Source of the DNA: an uncultured Collinsella sp.
GTDB lineage: Bacteria; Actinomycetota; Coriobacteriia; Coriobacteriales; Coriobacteriaceae
NCBI GenBank assembly: GCA_900539735.1
Contig: UQDE01000019.1
Location: 1-44,371, forward strand
DNA: 44,371 bases
Direction of reading: 5' to 3'
Shown here piece after piece: positions 31,531-40,689 of the stretch; positions within the stretch are counted from its first letter, which is position 1; each line of letters opens with the position of its first letter. A model generated the notes under the pieces. It made no database searches and was not told the DNA's origin. It was given only the letters and a program-made list of their open reading frames with translations. The translations under genes were made by a program, and so were the position numbers.

Positions 31531-32877
31531 ATGATCGATCGCTATACCCGCCCGGAGATGGGACACATCTTCTCCCTCGAGAATAAGTACGCCATTTGGC
31601 AGGAGATCGAGGTCCTGGCCTGCGAGGCCCAGGCGGAGCTCGGCAAGATCGGTATTTCCAAAGACGAAGCCCAGTGGATTCGCGACCACGCCAACTTCGA
31701 GAAGGCAAAGGTCGACGAGATCGAGGAAGTCACGCGCCACGACGTCATCGCCTTCCTGACCAACATGAAGGAGTATATCGATGCCGACGTTCCCGAGGGC
31801 GAGCCCAAGCCCAGCCGCTGGGTTCACTACGGCATGACCAGCTCCGACCTGGGTGATACGGCTCTGTGCTATCAGCTCACTCAGGCTTGCGACCTTATCA
31901 TCGAGGACGTCAAGAAGCTCGGCGAGATCTGCAAGCGTCGCGCCTTCGAGGAGCGCAACACGCTCTGCGCCGGCCGTACTCATGGCATCCATGCCGAGCC
32001 GATGACCTTCGGTATGAAGTTTGGCTCTTGGGCCTGGGAGCTCAAGCGCGATCTGGACCGTCTTGAGGACGCCCGTAAGAACGTTGCTTTCGGTGCCATC
32101 TCGGGCGCTGTCGGCACGTACAGCTCCATCGAGCCGTTTGTCGAGGAGTATGTCTGCGAGCACCTGGGTCTGGTTCACGACCCGCTGTCCACGCAGGTTA
32201 TCAGCCGCGACCATCACGCCTATCTCGCCGGCGTTCTCGCCACCACCGCGGCCACCTGCGAGCGCATCGCTACCGAGGTTCGCAATCTGCAGAAGACCGA
32301 TACGCTCGAGGCCGAGGAGCCGTTCCGTAAGGGCCAAAAGGGCAGCTCCGCCATGCCGCACAAGCGCAACCCCATCACCGTGGAGAAGGTCTGCGGTCTG
32401 TCGCGCGTCGTGAAGTCCAACGCCCAGGTTGCCTTCGATAACGTCGCCCTGTGGCACGAGCGTGACATTTCGCACTCCTCTGCCGAGCGTGTCGCCCAGG
32501 CCGACAGCTTCATCGCCCTCGACCACATGTTCCAGTGCCTCATCCGCGTTATCGACGGCCTGCAGCTGTACCCTGCCCGCATGATGGCCAACCTCAATAA
32601 GACCCGCGGCCTCATCTTCTCCTCCAAGGTGCTGCTGGCCCTCGTCGACACGGGCATCACCCGCGAGGACGCGTACGCCATTGTGCAGGAGAACGCCATG
32701 GCAACTTGGCACGAGGTGCAGGATTGTGTCTCCGGACCCACCTTTAAGGAGCGTCTCGAGGCCGACCCGCGCTGCACCGTCAGCCAGGAGAAGCTCGACG
32801 AGATCTTTGATCCGTGGGACTTCCTCACCCGTATCGACACGGTCTTTGATCGTCTGGAGCAGCTGAGCTTCGAGTAG
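31531..32877 (+). CDS. purB: Adenylosuccinate lyase
   Basis: Cleaves succinylaminoimidazole carboxamide ribotide to AICAR and adenylosuccinate to AMP, two steps of purine synthesis. 448 residues, of the fumarase/aspartase superfamily. The signature 'GSSAMPHKRNPI' (about 270-281) contains the catalytic serine loop, and 'TSSDLGDTA' and 'GRTHGIHAEP' (catalytic His region) precede it. The ATG follows AAGGAG. It stands alone with its own terminator; purC lies about 7 kb downstream, so the purine genes here are scattered. Confidence 0.96.
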   Translation: MIDRYTRPEMGHIFSLENKYAIWQEIEVLACEAQAELGKIGISKDEAQWIRDHANFEKAKVDEIEEVTRHDVIAFLTNMKEYIDADVPEGEPKPSRWVHYGMTSSDLGDTALCYQLTQACDLIIEDVKKLGEICKRRAFEERNTLCAGRTHGIHAEPMTFGMKFGSWAWELKRDLDRLEDARKNVAFGAISGAVGTYSSIEPFVEEYVCEHLGLVHDPLSTQVISRDHHAYLAGVLATTAATCERIATEVRNLQKTDTLEAEEPFRKGQKGSSAMPHKRNPITVEKVCGLSRVVKSNAQVAFDNVALWHERDISHSSAERVAQADSFIALDHMFQCLIRVIDGLQLYPARMMANLNKTRGLIFSSKVLLALVDTGITREDAYAIVQENAMATWHEVQDCVSGPTFKERLEADPRCTVSQEKLDEIFDPWDFLTRIDTVFDRLEQLSFE

Positions 32878-32919
32878 GCTGGCTTTATTCGACCGCTTGC
32901 GGATACATTTCAACCATTG

Positions 32920-32953
32920 GCGCCTTGCCCGTCTTGGGCGAGGCGCTTTTTTT
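32920..32953 (+). terminator. Terminator of purB
   Basis: A GC-rich stem (GCGCCT/AGGCGC plus GCCC/GGGC, 32920-32946) with a 5-base loop is followed by seven T residues. Confidence 0.88.
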
Positions 32954-33018
32954 CGTTGCTGCCGCAGGCTCCGGTAATAAAATGAAAATTCGGCTGCTGT
33001 TTTGATGAAAGGAGGCAC

Positions 33019-33855
33019 GTGCCCAGACGTATTAAACGAGGCGCTATCGTCTCGCTTGTGCTCATGCTCTTTGTTGCCGTCTGCGCGGGCGCCCTGACGT
33101 ATACCGTTCGACGCAGTCCTTCCTCCTCGAATGAAGCCGATAAAGATCTCCCGGTGCTCAAGATTGGCGTTACGGATAATGACCCCTATGTGTATGTCGA
33201 TACCACAGGCGATTACGCCGGTATCGATATCGATATCGCCCGCGAGGCCTGCAAGCGTGCTGGAACCAAACCGCAATTTGTTGACATATCTTGGAATGAT
33301 CGCGATCGCCTGCTCAAAAACGGCGATATCGATTGTCTGTGGTGCGACTATTCGCCCAATTATCGCGAAGACGATTATTACTGGACTGAGCCGTATCTGA
33401 CCGTGACAGTCTCGGTCGCCGCCAAGAAAACGAGTGGTATCAAGGGTTTGACGTCTCTCGATGGAAGCAAGACCATTGCGGTGATTGCGGGTTCAGTGAG
33501 TGAACGCCGATTGCTTGCCGGGGACCTGGGTATCTCGCCGGATGTGCACATCAAATCATATGGCTCTGCCGAACTCTGCAAAGCTGCCCTGGTCAAAGGT
33601 TATGTTGACTGTTGGATGGCGGACGTTCAATCGCTCGACCGGCTCGTCGCGCAGTATCCCGGTGTTTATCGCGTGTTTGCCGACAACGTTATGACAGTTG
33701 ACCTGGGCGTTGCGTTTGAGAACAGCTATGAGGGGGAGTACGTCAAAAACCTCAATACCGTGCTGTTCGACATGGATCGGGACGGCACGATTGATCGTAT
33801 TGTGAGCAATTACAAGGCAGGAGCGACGGCGGACGGGCAAAGGGCGGAATCATGA
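33019..33855 (+). CDS. Solute-binding protein, amino-acid type
   Basis: A 278-residue extracellular binding protein of the SBP_bac_3 type. An N-terminal membrane anchor (about 8-28, 'GAIVSLVLMLFVAVCAGALTY') is followed by the fold start 'LPVLKIGVTDNDPYVYVD' (about 44-61), 'GDYAGIDIDIAREACKRAG' and 'CLWCDYSPNYREDDYYWTEPY'. The cysteine in the anchor has no good lipobox, so it is probably membrane-tethered rather than a lipoprotein. GTG start with AAAGGAGG upstream. It overlaps the diguanylate cyclase by 4 bases and no transporter genes are adjacent, which suggests it serves as a sensor partner. This last point is an inference. Confidence 0.85.
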   Translation: MPRRIKRGAIVSLVLMLFVAVCAGALTYTVRRSPSSSNEADKDLPVLKIGVTDNDPYVYVDTTGDYAGIDIDIAREACKRAGTKPQFVDISWNDRDRLLKNGDIDCLWCDYSPNYREDDYYWTEPYLTVTVSVAAKKTSGIKGLTSLDGSKTIAVIAGSVSERRLLAGDLGISPDVHIKSYGSAELCKAALVKGYVDCWMADVQSLDRLVAQYPGVYRVFADNVMTVDLGVAFENSYEGEYVKNLNTVLFDMDRDGTIDRIVSNYKAGATADGQRAES

Positions 33856-35651
33856 CAAATGACAAGTGCCGCTTGCGTCGAAAGGGTTTGGTCGCCGCGG
33901 CTATCGGCGTTGTGGCCAGCGTTGTCCTATTGAGTTTGCTCTACATGGTCGGTACGCATCGCTGTCTCGATAAAACGCTTGGGTTTGGCCAGGAAACCAT
34001 GGTGTTTCTAAAAAACGCCTGCAAAAAATATGACCGATATGAACAGGGAAGAAAAACCGAGGCGACGCACAATTTGGATGCTGCGCTCGAGTCGTTTGCG
34101 GCGTTCTTGCCGCCTGATCGCGTTGAAGTCAACGACGATCTGGTCGAGGAATATGTCCATACCGAGTGTCTTTCGGGAATGTTGGTCATGGACGCCGACG
34201 GCCATATGGCCGCTCATTACGATACTGACGGTCGCGATCCACTGATGCTGTGGCGAGAGGAGCTGGCCTGTTCGCCGGTCGCATCGATGTATCGAGGCTC
34301 CAAAGTGTCCTACTCGACCGTCGTAGAGCGTCGCGGCGTCGACTTTGCCGTGAGTGCCATCCCGTACGGTGATGGGGTGGCGTTGGGGTATCAATCGCTT
34401 GCGGCTGAGCCCTCCGATGACTATTCATACGTTATCGCTGACGTGCTCGTGAACAACACGTTCCATCAGGGTCCAACGGTGCTCGTGATGCGCGATGCGC
34501 AAATCGTATCCTCAAACGATTCGACCGTCGACATAGCCCTTGCCCGACTTCTTGCCGATAGCGGAACTGACTGGAAAGACGAAGGCCTAACGCGCGTCGA
34601 ATATCAGGGAACTACCTGGTATGCCGTGCGTGCGGCGTATAAGGACTACCGCCTGTTTGCGCTCTACCCCAAATCTGAGGTCATGTCTGGCAGGATTGCA
34701 TTTGTCGCTGCCGGCGTGCTGGCGTGCCTGGCGTTTTGGGTCGTAGTGCTGTTGGTGCGCACTATTGCCGACCGTCGCAACTTGGCCGAAAAGGACAAGC
34801 AGCTCGGCATCATCAATGCCATCAGTTCTGCGTATGAGTCGACCTTCCTGTTGCATCTCGATACGCTCGAGATCGAGGGAATTAACATGTCGCCGTCGAT
34901 GGCGAAAATATTTGCTGAGCATACCGAGGCATATGACTTTTTGGACACGGTTTGTCGAGACGTTGTGAGTCCCGAAAGCCGCGAAGTGGTCATGGAACTT
35001 ATAGATACAAGTACGCTTCGGGACCGTATGGAGGGCGTGCCGCACTTGGATGCCGAGGTGCGAGATTGCCGAGGTGCTTGGTATTCGCTGCAGGTTGTTC
35101 CGCAGCGTCGCGATGAGCGGGGCCGACTGGAATCGGTCGTCGTGGCGACGCATAACATCTCGATGGCAAAGCGCGCCGAAGAGCTTTCTTTTCAGGACAA
35201 ACTGACGGGGCTTCGCAATAGAAATTACCTTGAGTCCCTTGGCGACGACTCGGTGAACAAATCCCTGCCCGTGAGTGTGATCATGATGGACTGCAACCAC
35301 CTCAAGCGCACCAACGATCTTTACGGTCACGAAATGGGCGATGAGTTGCTGCGGCGTACGGCGTCTGTATTGAGGCGGGTGGCGGGCGAGAAGTTTGTGC
35401 CCATGCGCGTTGGTGGAGATGAGTTTTTGTTGATATGCCCCTACACTGATCGCGAGTCCGCGCGTCAATTGGTGCAAGATCTTCGCCGCGGTCTTGCTGC
35501 GGCGAGTGATGATGCGCTGGCCGTCAGCGCGTCATTTGGCATCGCGACGGTAGAGACACCCGGCTGTACGCTAGCCGAGATATACCGCGTTGCCGACCAT
35601 AACATGTATCAAGAGAAGCGTGAAGTTCACGCTCAGGACGCGAATCGTTAG
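33852..35651 (+). CDS. Membrane diguanylate cyclase with extracellular sensor
   Basis: A 599-residue protein predicted to make cyclic di-GMP from two GTP. TM1 is about 12-33 and TM2 about 279-303. The roughly 245 residues between them form an extracellular sensing region, perhaps Cache-like. A PAS-like region (about 320-440) precedes the GGDEF domain, which starts at 'FQDKLTGLRNRNYLESLG' (about 445) and has the intact active motif GGDEF in 'MRVGGDEFLLI'. The RxxD inhibitory site normally five residues before GGDEF is absent (GEKF instead), so product inhibition through that site is not expected. It overlaps the upstream binding protein (ATGA), which makes a ligand-sensing pair likely. Confidence 0.9.
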   Translation: MTNDKCRLRRKGLVAAAIGVVASVVLLSLLYMVGTHRCLDKTLGFGQETMVFLKNACKKYDRYEQGRKTEATHNLDAALESFAAFLPPDRVEVNDDLVEEYVHTECLSGMLVMDADGHMAAHYDTDGRDPLMLWREELACSPVASMYRGSKVSYSTVVERRGVDFAVSAIPYGDGVALGYQSLAAEPSDDYSYVIADVLVNNTFHQGPTVLVMRDAQIVSSNDSTVDIALARLLADSGTDWKDEGLTRVEYQGTTWYAVRAAYKDYRLFALYPKSEVMSGRIAFVAAGVLACLAFWVVVLLVRTIADRRNLAEKDKQLGIINAISSAYESTFLLHLDTLEIEGINMSPSMAKIFAEHTEAYDFLDTVCRDVVSPESREVVMELIDTSTLRDRMEGVPHLDAEVRDCRGAWYSLQVVPQRRDERGRLESVVVATHNISMAKRAEELSFQDKLTGLRNRNYLESLGDDSVNKSLPVSVIMMDCNHLKRTNDLYGHEMGDELLRRTASVLRRVAGEKFVPMRVGGDEFLLICPYTDRESARQLVQDLRRGLAAASDDALAVSASFGIATVETPGCTLAEIYRVADHNMYQEKREVHAQDANR

Positions 35652-35764
35652 TATTGCAGTCACCGGTTTGTGCATCGTAGGATGTTGAATCGGTGCCCGC
35701 GATACTATATCGGCCCGGGCGGGGATAATAGACTCCTGAAATTTCTTTCCGAGAGGGGATCGCA

Positions 35765-36028
35765 ATGATTAGTTTTGACTACAAGCCGCAGGGCGTGTGC
35801 GCTCGCAATATTCACCTCAATCTCTCTGACGACGGCAGCAAGGTGCTGGGCGTTGAGTTTACCGGCGGTTGCGATGGCAATCTCAAGGCCATCTCTAAGC
35901 TTGTCGAGGGTGCTCCTTCCGATCGCGTGATTGAGGTTCTCGCCGGCAACACGTGCGGCATGAAGAAGACCTCCTGCGCCGATCAGCTTACGCGCGCCAT
36001 CGAGGCCGCTCGCGCCGAGATCGCCTAA
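35765..36028 (+). CDS. TSCPD-domain protein (TIGR03905-like)
   Basis: An 87-residue protein with the TSCPD-type domain found at the C-terminus of some ribonucleotide reductases and as free small proteins of unknown role. Conserved features: 'GVCARNI' (Cys12), 'VEFTGGCDGNLKAISKLVEG' (Cys36), 'GNTCGMKKTSCADQL' (Cys64 and Cys71). The four cysteines could bind metal. GAGAGGGG lies upstream of the ATG. Its stop overlaps the next start by one base (TAATG), so the two are coupled. Confidence 0.82.
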   Translation: MISFDYKPQGVCARNIHLNLSDDGSKVLGVEFTGGCDGNLKAISKLVEGAPSDRVIEVLAGNTCGMKKTSCADQLTRAIEAARAEIA

Positions 36029-37239
36029 TGGGTATCGCGGATCACATCAAGAACGGAATATCGCGTCGCGGCTTTGTACTCGGTGGGGCTGCCGCGGGCG
36101 CTGCCACGGTGCTTGCCGGATGCTCGAAAAAAACGGGTACCAGCGATGATGCCGCCGGCGAGCCGCAGGTTATCAAGGACGATTCCAAAATTATCTCGAT
36201 TACGGATGAGTATGAGGCTGTCGACATCGATCTTGAGCCAGCGGCGTCGTGGACGCTGCCTCTGGGTACGCTGCTGTACTACTGCGACGGCGATTACGCC
36301 GCGGCGATGATGGCGCCCGCATCGGCACTGCACGCCAACACGCTCGGTGTGCTCAACCTGGGCGATGGCTCGCTTACCACATTAATCGAGGATCCTGTCG
36401 AGGGCACGGGATATGCATTCTACGATGTCCGCGCCGGCGACGGCGTATTCGCGTGGGTTGAGATGAACTTTGCCAATTCATCGTGGAAGCTCTACGCTCA
36501 AAATCTGTCGGGCGCTTCGCTCTCTGGCGATGTGGTTGAGCTCGATCGAGGTGGCAAGGACTATGATCCGCCCCTGTTTACGGCGTTCGGGTCATCAGTC
36601 ATCTGGTATAAAATGCCTTCGGCAGGCGGCAATAAAACGAGTAGTGATTCGTTTTGCTATCGTCGCTCACTTGATGAATCCAAGGCCGAGACAATTTGGA
36701 AATCGACGGGCCGCTTTGCATCGGCCCCGCGCGCGAGCGACGGCATTTTGACCATCTCGCCGCGTGTCCGCAACGACGAGGGCGTCTACTACGGCATAAC
36801 GGCAATCGATCTGACCGACGGCAACAACACCAAGCGTGCCCAGCTAGTCCTTCCCTCGTCAGTCTCGCCTTTCGAGGCCGTGTATATGGGCGATACCTTC
36901 GTGTTTTCTATCGAGGCGGCCTATAGCGGCGTGGGCAGCCTGGGCAATATGGGCACGTATATCGGTAATGAGGGAGGGCCGTACCTCTTTCTGTCACGCG
37001 AGCCGCTCGCATGTGCGGCTGGCAAGAAGAATAAATACCTTGTTAAGGTACAGGCGTCGCATTTCCTGATCGACACCTCTGCCAAGACCTATGGCTCGCT
37101 GCTGTCGCCCGACCGCGCTTTGGAGTATGGCGATTATCCAGCTACGGCGGGAAAATCGGACTCATTCCTTACGTACGCCACGGTGCGCAACAGCCAGGGT
37201 ATACCAGAGACGGTCACTGCACGCCTATTCTCTCTTTAA
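36028..37239 (+). CDS. Tat-exported lipoprotein of unknown function
   Basis: A 403-residue protein starting at the ATG at 36028, coupled to the TSCPD gene by TAATG. The N-terminus has a twin-arginine motif 'SRRGFVLGG' (12-20) and a lipobox 'LAGC' with Cys32, so it should be exported folded and lipid-anchored. The rest is rich in beta-strand-like segments with repeated Gly/Asp turns ('LGDGSLTTLIEDPVEGTGYAF' and later similar stretches), which suggests a beta-propeller-like fold. I recognise no catalytic motif or named family. Confidence 0.8.
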   Translation: MGIADHIKNGISRRGFVLGGAAAGAATVLAGCSKKTGTSDDAAGEPQVIKDDSKIISITDEYEAVDIDLEPAASWTLPLGTLLYYCDGDYAAAMMAPASALHANTLGVLNLGDGSLTTLIEDPVEGTGYAFYDVRAGDGVFAWVEMNFANSSWKLYAQNLSGASLSGDVVELDRGGKDYDPPLFTAFGSSVIWYKMPSAGGNKTSSDSFCYRRSLDESKAETIWKSTGRFASAPRASDGILTISPRVRNDEGVYYGITAIDLTDGNNTKRAQLVLPSSVSPFEAVYMGDTFVFSIEAAYSGVGSLGNMGTYIGNEGGPYLFLSREPLACAAGKKNKYLVKVQASHFLIDTSAKTYGSLLSPDRALEYGDYPATAGKSDSFLTYATVRNSQGIPETVTARLFSL

Positions 37240-37298
37240 GCTTAGAGGGGTTAAAAAGGCGCCAACAGGGGAATAAACGCGTTGTAATTGTGAGTACC

Positions 37299-37337
37299 GC
37301 CCGCCGAGCTGCCGCGTCATAGCGGCATCCGGCGGGC
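37299..37337. terminator. Strong intergenic hairpin after the lipoprotein gene
   Basis: Outer 8-bp stem GCCCGCCG/CGGCGGGC (37299-37306 with 37330-37337) and inner GCCGC/GCGGC stem, 6-base loop. No T-run follows, so it could be a factor-dependent terminator or an RNA-stability hairpin. Confidence 0.55.
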
Positions 37338-37392
37338 TCAGGTGCGTTAAAATGGGCTTGTTCTTAGCTAATTGAGACAGGGGGGCCGTGTT

Positions 37393-38115
37393 ATGGCTTC
37401 AGATGCAAAGAAGATCCTGCTGGTCGAGGATGAGAAGGCAATCCGTGACGCCGTCGCTGCCTATCTCGAGCGCGAAGGCTACTGGGTTGTGGGCGTCGGC
37501 GACGGCCAGTCCGCGATCGAGGAGTTCGAGAAGCATCAGTTCGACCTGGTCGTGCTCGACCTTATGCTCCCCAAGATTCCCGGCGAGCGCGTTTGCCGCA
37601 CCATTCGCGATACCTCGGATGTCCCCATCATCATGCTGACGGCTAAGGGCGAGATCGAGGACCGTATTATCGGTCTTGAGCTCGGCGCCGACGACTATCT
37701 GATTAAGCCGTTCTCGCCGCGCGAGCTCGTCGCCCGCGTTCGCGCTCTGTTCCGCCGTGCCCATCAGGCCGACGAGCCCGCCGTCGAGGTACTCGACTTC
37801 GGCGATCTGGTCATCGATATCTCGGGCCACAAGATCTTGGTCGAGGGCAAGGAAGTCGATCTGACGGCTTCCGAGTTTAAGCTGCTCACCACGCTTGCCC
37901 GCCATCCCGGCCGTGTGTATAACCGCATGGAGCTGGTCGAGAAAGTGCTCGGGTATGACTTTGAGGGCTATGAGCGCACCATCGATAGCCACGTGAAGAA
38001 TCTTCGCGCCAAGCTGGGCGATGATCCCAAGAAGCCCAAGTGGCTCTACACCGTCCATGGTGTCGGCTATCGCTTCGAGGCTCCGGCCAAGACCGATAAG
38101 TCGGACGAGAAATAG
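37393..38115 (+). CDS. OmpR/PhoB-family response regulator
   Basis: A 240-residue two-component regulator. Receiver domain (about 7-120): acidic pair in 'LLVEDEKAI', phospho-acceptor Asp56 in 'VVLDLMLP', Thr in 'IIMLTAKG' and Lys in 'DYLIKPFSP'. The winged-helix effector (about 140-232) has 'LTASEFKLLTTLARHPGRVYNR' and 'RTIDSHVKNLRAKLGDD'. The ATG at 37393 lies 8 bases after a G-rich ribosome-binding site (GGGGGG); a GTG five bases earlier is out of frame. The histidine kinase follows 11 bases later. Confidence 0.93.
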   Translation: MASDAKKILLVEDEKAIRDAVAAYLEREGYWVVGVGDGQSAIEEFEKHQFDLVVLDLMLPKIPGERVCRTIRDTSDVPIIMLTAKGEIEDRIIGLELGADDYLIKPFSPRELVARVRALFRRAHQADEPAVEVLDFGDLVIDISGHKILVEGKEVDLTASEFKLLTTLARHPGRVYNRMELVEKVLGYDFEGYERTIDSHVKNLRAKLGDDPKKPKWLYTVHGVGYRFEAPAKTDKSDEK

Positions 38116-38126
38116 GGAAATCACAT

Positions 38127-39692
38127 ATGACACCTGCGCGCTTTGAAATCGGACAAAAGCACAAGCAGGAGAGCGAGGCGGGTTCCAAGGCTAGTTGGAA
38201 CACGCCTCGTTCCGATTCACGGCCAACGATGAGCTATCCCTCGCGCATGGCACTTGCTTTTGCTCTGACATCGCTCATGACGGTATTGGTGCTGGTGGGC
38301 GTTGTCTCTGTTGTGTGGGGTACGGTCTTTTCGGATTACACGCGCTCCAATATCGTCGAAATCGCAAATTCCGCTGCCGAGAAGTTGGCGACCTCATATG
38401 AGGAAAACGGCTCTTGGACCGCGGGAGAACTGCGCACGGTCGCAACGTCGAGTTTGGTTTCCGACGATCTGGGCATGCAGGTCGTCAATAAAAAGGGCGT
38501 GATCGTTTATGACGATTCTTGGCCCTCGGCAAGCGCTACCGCCGATGTACGCGAAAACCAGGCTATGACCGACGACACGAGCGGCAAGAGGGCATCGCAT
38601 AGCCCGGTCTCGTCTGCTCCAACCGACTCCGATAGCGTTGCTGACGTCGAGATTGTAACGTCTTCCGGCGAGCATGTCGGACAGGTAAAGCTGTGGGCCA
38701 TCGGCTCCGACGCTCTGCTCACCAAGGCGGACTCTGCGTTTAGGGAGAAGACCTTTAACGCCATGGCCCTCGCCGCAGTTGTTGCAATCTGCATTTCGGT
38801 CGTTATCGGATCGCTCGTGTCGCGCATGCTCACCAAGCCGATTCATCGCATCACCAGTACCGCAAAGCAAATCCGTGACGGCGACCTGTCGGCTCGCACG
38901 GGACTGCGCGGTGATGACGAGATCGATCAGCTGGGTGAGACCTTCGATGAGATGGCCACTTCGCTCGAGAAGGATATGAAACACGAGAAGCGCCTGACCT
39001 CAGACGTTGCACACGAGCTTCGCACGCCGCTTATGGCCATGCTCGCAACGGTCGAGGCCATGCAGGATGGCGTGTATCCCACCGACAACGAGCATCTGGA
39101 GACGGTTGCCTCCGAGACGCGTCGCCTGGCTCGTCTGGTGCAGCAGATGCTCGACCTGTCGCGCATGGAAAACAGCACAGCTCCGCTCAACCTTGAGCCG
39201 GTGGACATGGTTCCTTTCGTGCGTTCCATCGTCAATGCCCAGGAGCGCCTGTTTGTCGACCGCGATCTGCGCCTGCGTTTTGCGGACGAGACCCAGGGTC
39301 ACGACGATGTCGTCGAGGCCGATCCCGACATGATCACGCAATGTGTTATCAACCTCATGAGCAACGCCATGCGCTACACCCCCGAGGGCGGTTGGGTCGT
39401 GGTGTCGGTGCTCAGTGACCGCAGGCACGTCAGCATTGCCGTTTCTGATACCGGCATCGGTATTGCCAAGGACGATCTGTCGCGCATTTTCGGGCGGTTT
39501 TGGCGCGCCGATGCCAGCCGCGCCCGCGAAGCTGGCGGCCTGGGCGTCGGCCTCGCCGTGACCAAGCAGATCGTCGAGCGTCACCATGGCTACATATCCG
39601 TGGAGTCGGAGCTTGGAAAGGGTACGACTTTTACAATTCATCTGCCCCGCGAGCACACGGCGGACGCGGCATCTACTACAATGGAGCACTAG
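38127..39692 (+). CDS. Sensor histidine kinase
   Basis: A 521-residue membrane kinase paired with the upstream regulator. TM1 about 40-65 ('MALAFALTSLMTVLVLVGVVSVVW'), extracellular sensor about 66-205 with a Ser/Thr/Asp-rich stretch, TM2 about 208-230, HAMP 231-283. The HisKA domain has phospho-acceptor His296 in 'SDVAHELRTPLMA'. The HATPase_c domain has N-box 'NLMSNAMRYTPEGG', G1 'DTGIGIAKDDL', F-box 'FGRFWRAD' and G2 'GGLGVGLAVTK'. The signal is unknown; the general layout resembles PhoR/VicK-type kinases. Confidence 0.93.
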   Translation: MTPARFEIGQKHKQESEAGSKASWNTPRSDSRPTMSYPSRMALAFALTSLMTVLVLVGVVSVVWGTVFSDYTRSNIVEIANSAAEKLATSYEENGSWTAGELRTVATSSLVSDDLGMQVVNKKGVIVYDDSWPSASATADVRENQAMTDDTSGKRASHSPVSSAPTDSDSVADVEIVTSSGEHVGQVKLWAIGSDALLTKADSAFREKTFNAMALAAVVAICISVVIGSLVSRMLTKPIHRITSTAKQIRDGDLSARTGLRGDDEIDQLGETFDEMATSLEKDMKHEKRLTSDVAHELRTPLMAMLATVEAMQDGVYPTDNEHLETVASETRRLARLVQQMLDLSRMENSTAPLNLEPVDMVPFVRSIVNAQERLFVDRDLRLRFADETQGHDDVVEADPDMITQCVINLMSNAMRYTPEGGWVVVSVLSDRRHVSIAVSDTGIGIAKDDLSRIFGRFWRADASRAREAGGLGVGLAVTKQIVERHHGYISVESELGKGTTFTIHLPREHTADAASTTMEH

Positions 39693-39801
39693 CTTTTCGC
39701 TATTCGGTGAAGGAGGGGCCGCGTCCCTGCCGCTCCGAGTTTGCGAAAACGTGCGGGAAAGAACCCGCATTACTGTCGTATTTTGGTAAGGAGTGACTCA
39801 C

Positions 39802-40689
39802 GTGACAACGATGGAGCGTCGTCCGGATTCCCGTGGCAAGGTTCGTGATATTTACGATGCCGGTGAAAACCTGCTGATGGTCGCCACCGACCGCATTTCT
39901 GCGTTCGACTTCATTCTTCCCGACGAGATTCCGTTTAAGGGAGAGGTGCTCAATCGCATCTCGGCATTCTGGTTCGATAAGTTTGCCGACATCGTCCCCA
40001 ACCATCTCGTTTCCATCGACCCGGCGGATTTCCCCGAGGAGTTTGCTGAGTATCGTGACTACCTCGCTGGCCGCGCCATGCTGGTTAAGAAGGCCCAGAC
40101 GATTCCTATCGAGTGCATCGTCCGCGGCTATCTGACCGGTTCGGGCAAGAAGACCTACGACGAGAACGGCACCGTCTGCGGCATCCAGCTGCCTGAGGGC
40201 CTGACCGAGGCTTCCAAGCTTCCCGAGCCGTTGTTCACGCCGTCCACGAAGGCCGAGATCGGTGACCACGACGAGAACATCTCGTTCGAGCGTTGCTGCG
40301 AGATCGTGGGCGAGGACATCGCCACGCAGATTCGTGACCTTTCCCTCAAGATCTACAAGGCCGCTGCCGAGTACGCCGCGACCCGTGGCATCATCATTGC
40401 CGACACCAAGTTCGAGTTTGGTGTTATTGATGGCAAGGTCACGCTGATCGACGAGTGCCTCACGCCCGACTCCAGCCGTTTCTGGCCTGCTGCCAGCTAC
40501 GAGGAGGGCAAGATCCAGCCTAGCTACGACAAGCAATTCGTCCGCAATTGGCTCAAGGCCAACTGGGATATGACGGGGGAGACCCCGCACCTGCCCGCCG
40601 AGGTCATCGATGGCACGTCCGAGCGCTATCGCGAGGCCTTCCAGATCATCACGGGCTCCCAGTTCACAAGCATGAAGGAGAACGCATAA
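39802..40689 (+). CDS. purC: SAICAR synthase
   Basis: Phosphoribosylaminoimidazole-succinocarboxamide synthase, which joins aspartate to CAIR with ATP in purine synthesis. I choose the GTG at 39802 (MTTMERRPDSRGKVRDIY, 295 residues) because AAGGAG (39788-39793) lies 8 bases upstream; a GTG at 39793 would overlap that site. Motifs: 'GKVRDIYDAG', 'ATDRISAFDFILPDEIPFKG', 'ECIVRGYLTGSG', 'IADTKFEFG' and 'LIDECLTPDSSRFWP'. A 6-bp hairpin (39752-39757 with 39764-39769) lies in the gap before it, without a T-run. Confidence 0.95.
   Translation: MTTMERRPDSRGKVRDIYDAGENLLMVATDRISAFDFILPDEIPFKGEVLNRISAFWFDKFADIVPNHLVSIDPADFPEEFAEYRDYLAGRAMLVKKAQTIPIECIVRGYLTGSGKKTYDENGTVCGIQLPEGLTEASKLPEPLFTPSTKAEIGDHDENISFERCCEIVGEDIATQIRDLSLKIYKAAAEYAATRGIIIADTKFEFGVIDGKVTLIDECLTPDSSRFWPAASYEEGKIQPSYDKQFVRNWLKANWDMTGETPHLPAEVIDGTSERYREAFQIITGSQFTSMKENA

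Noticed and set aside
31459..33276. Long leftward open frame opposite purB
   Set aside because: Antisense shadow; it runs across the purB terminator and into the next gene.
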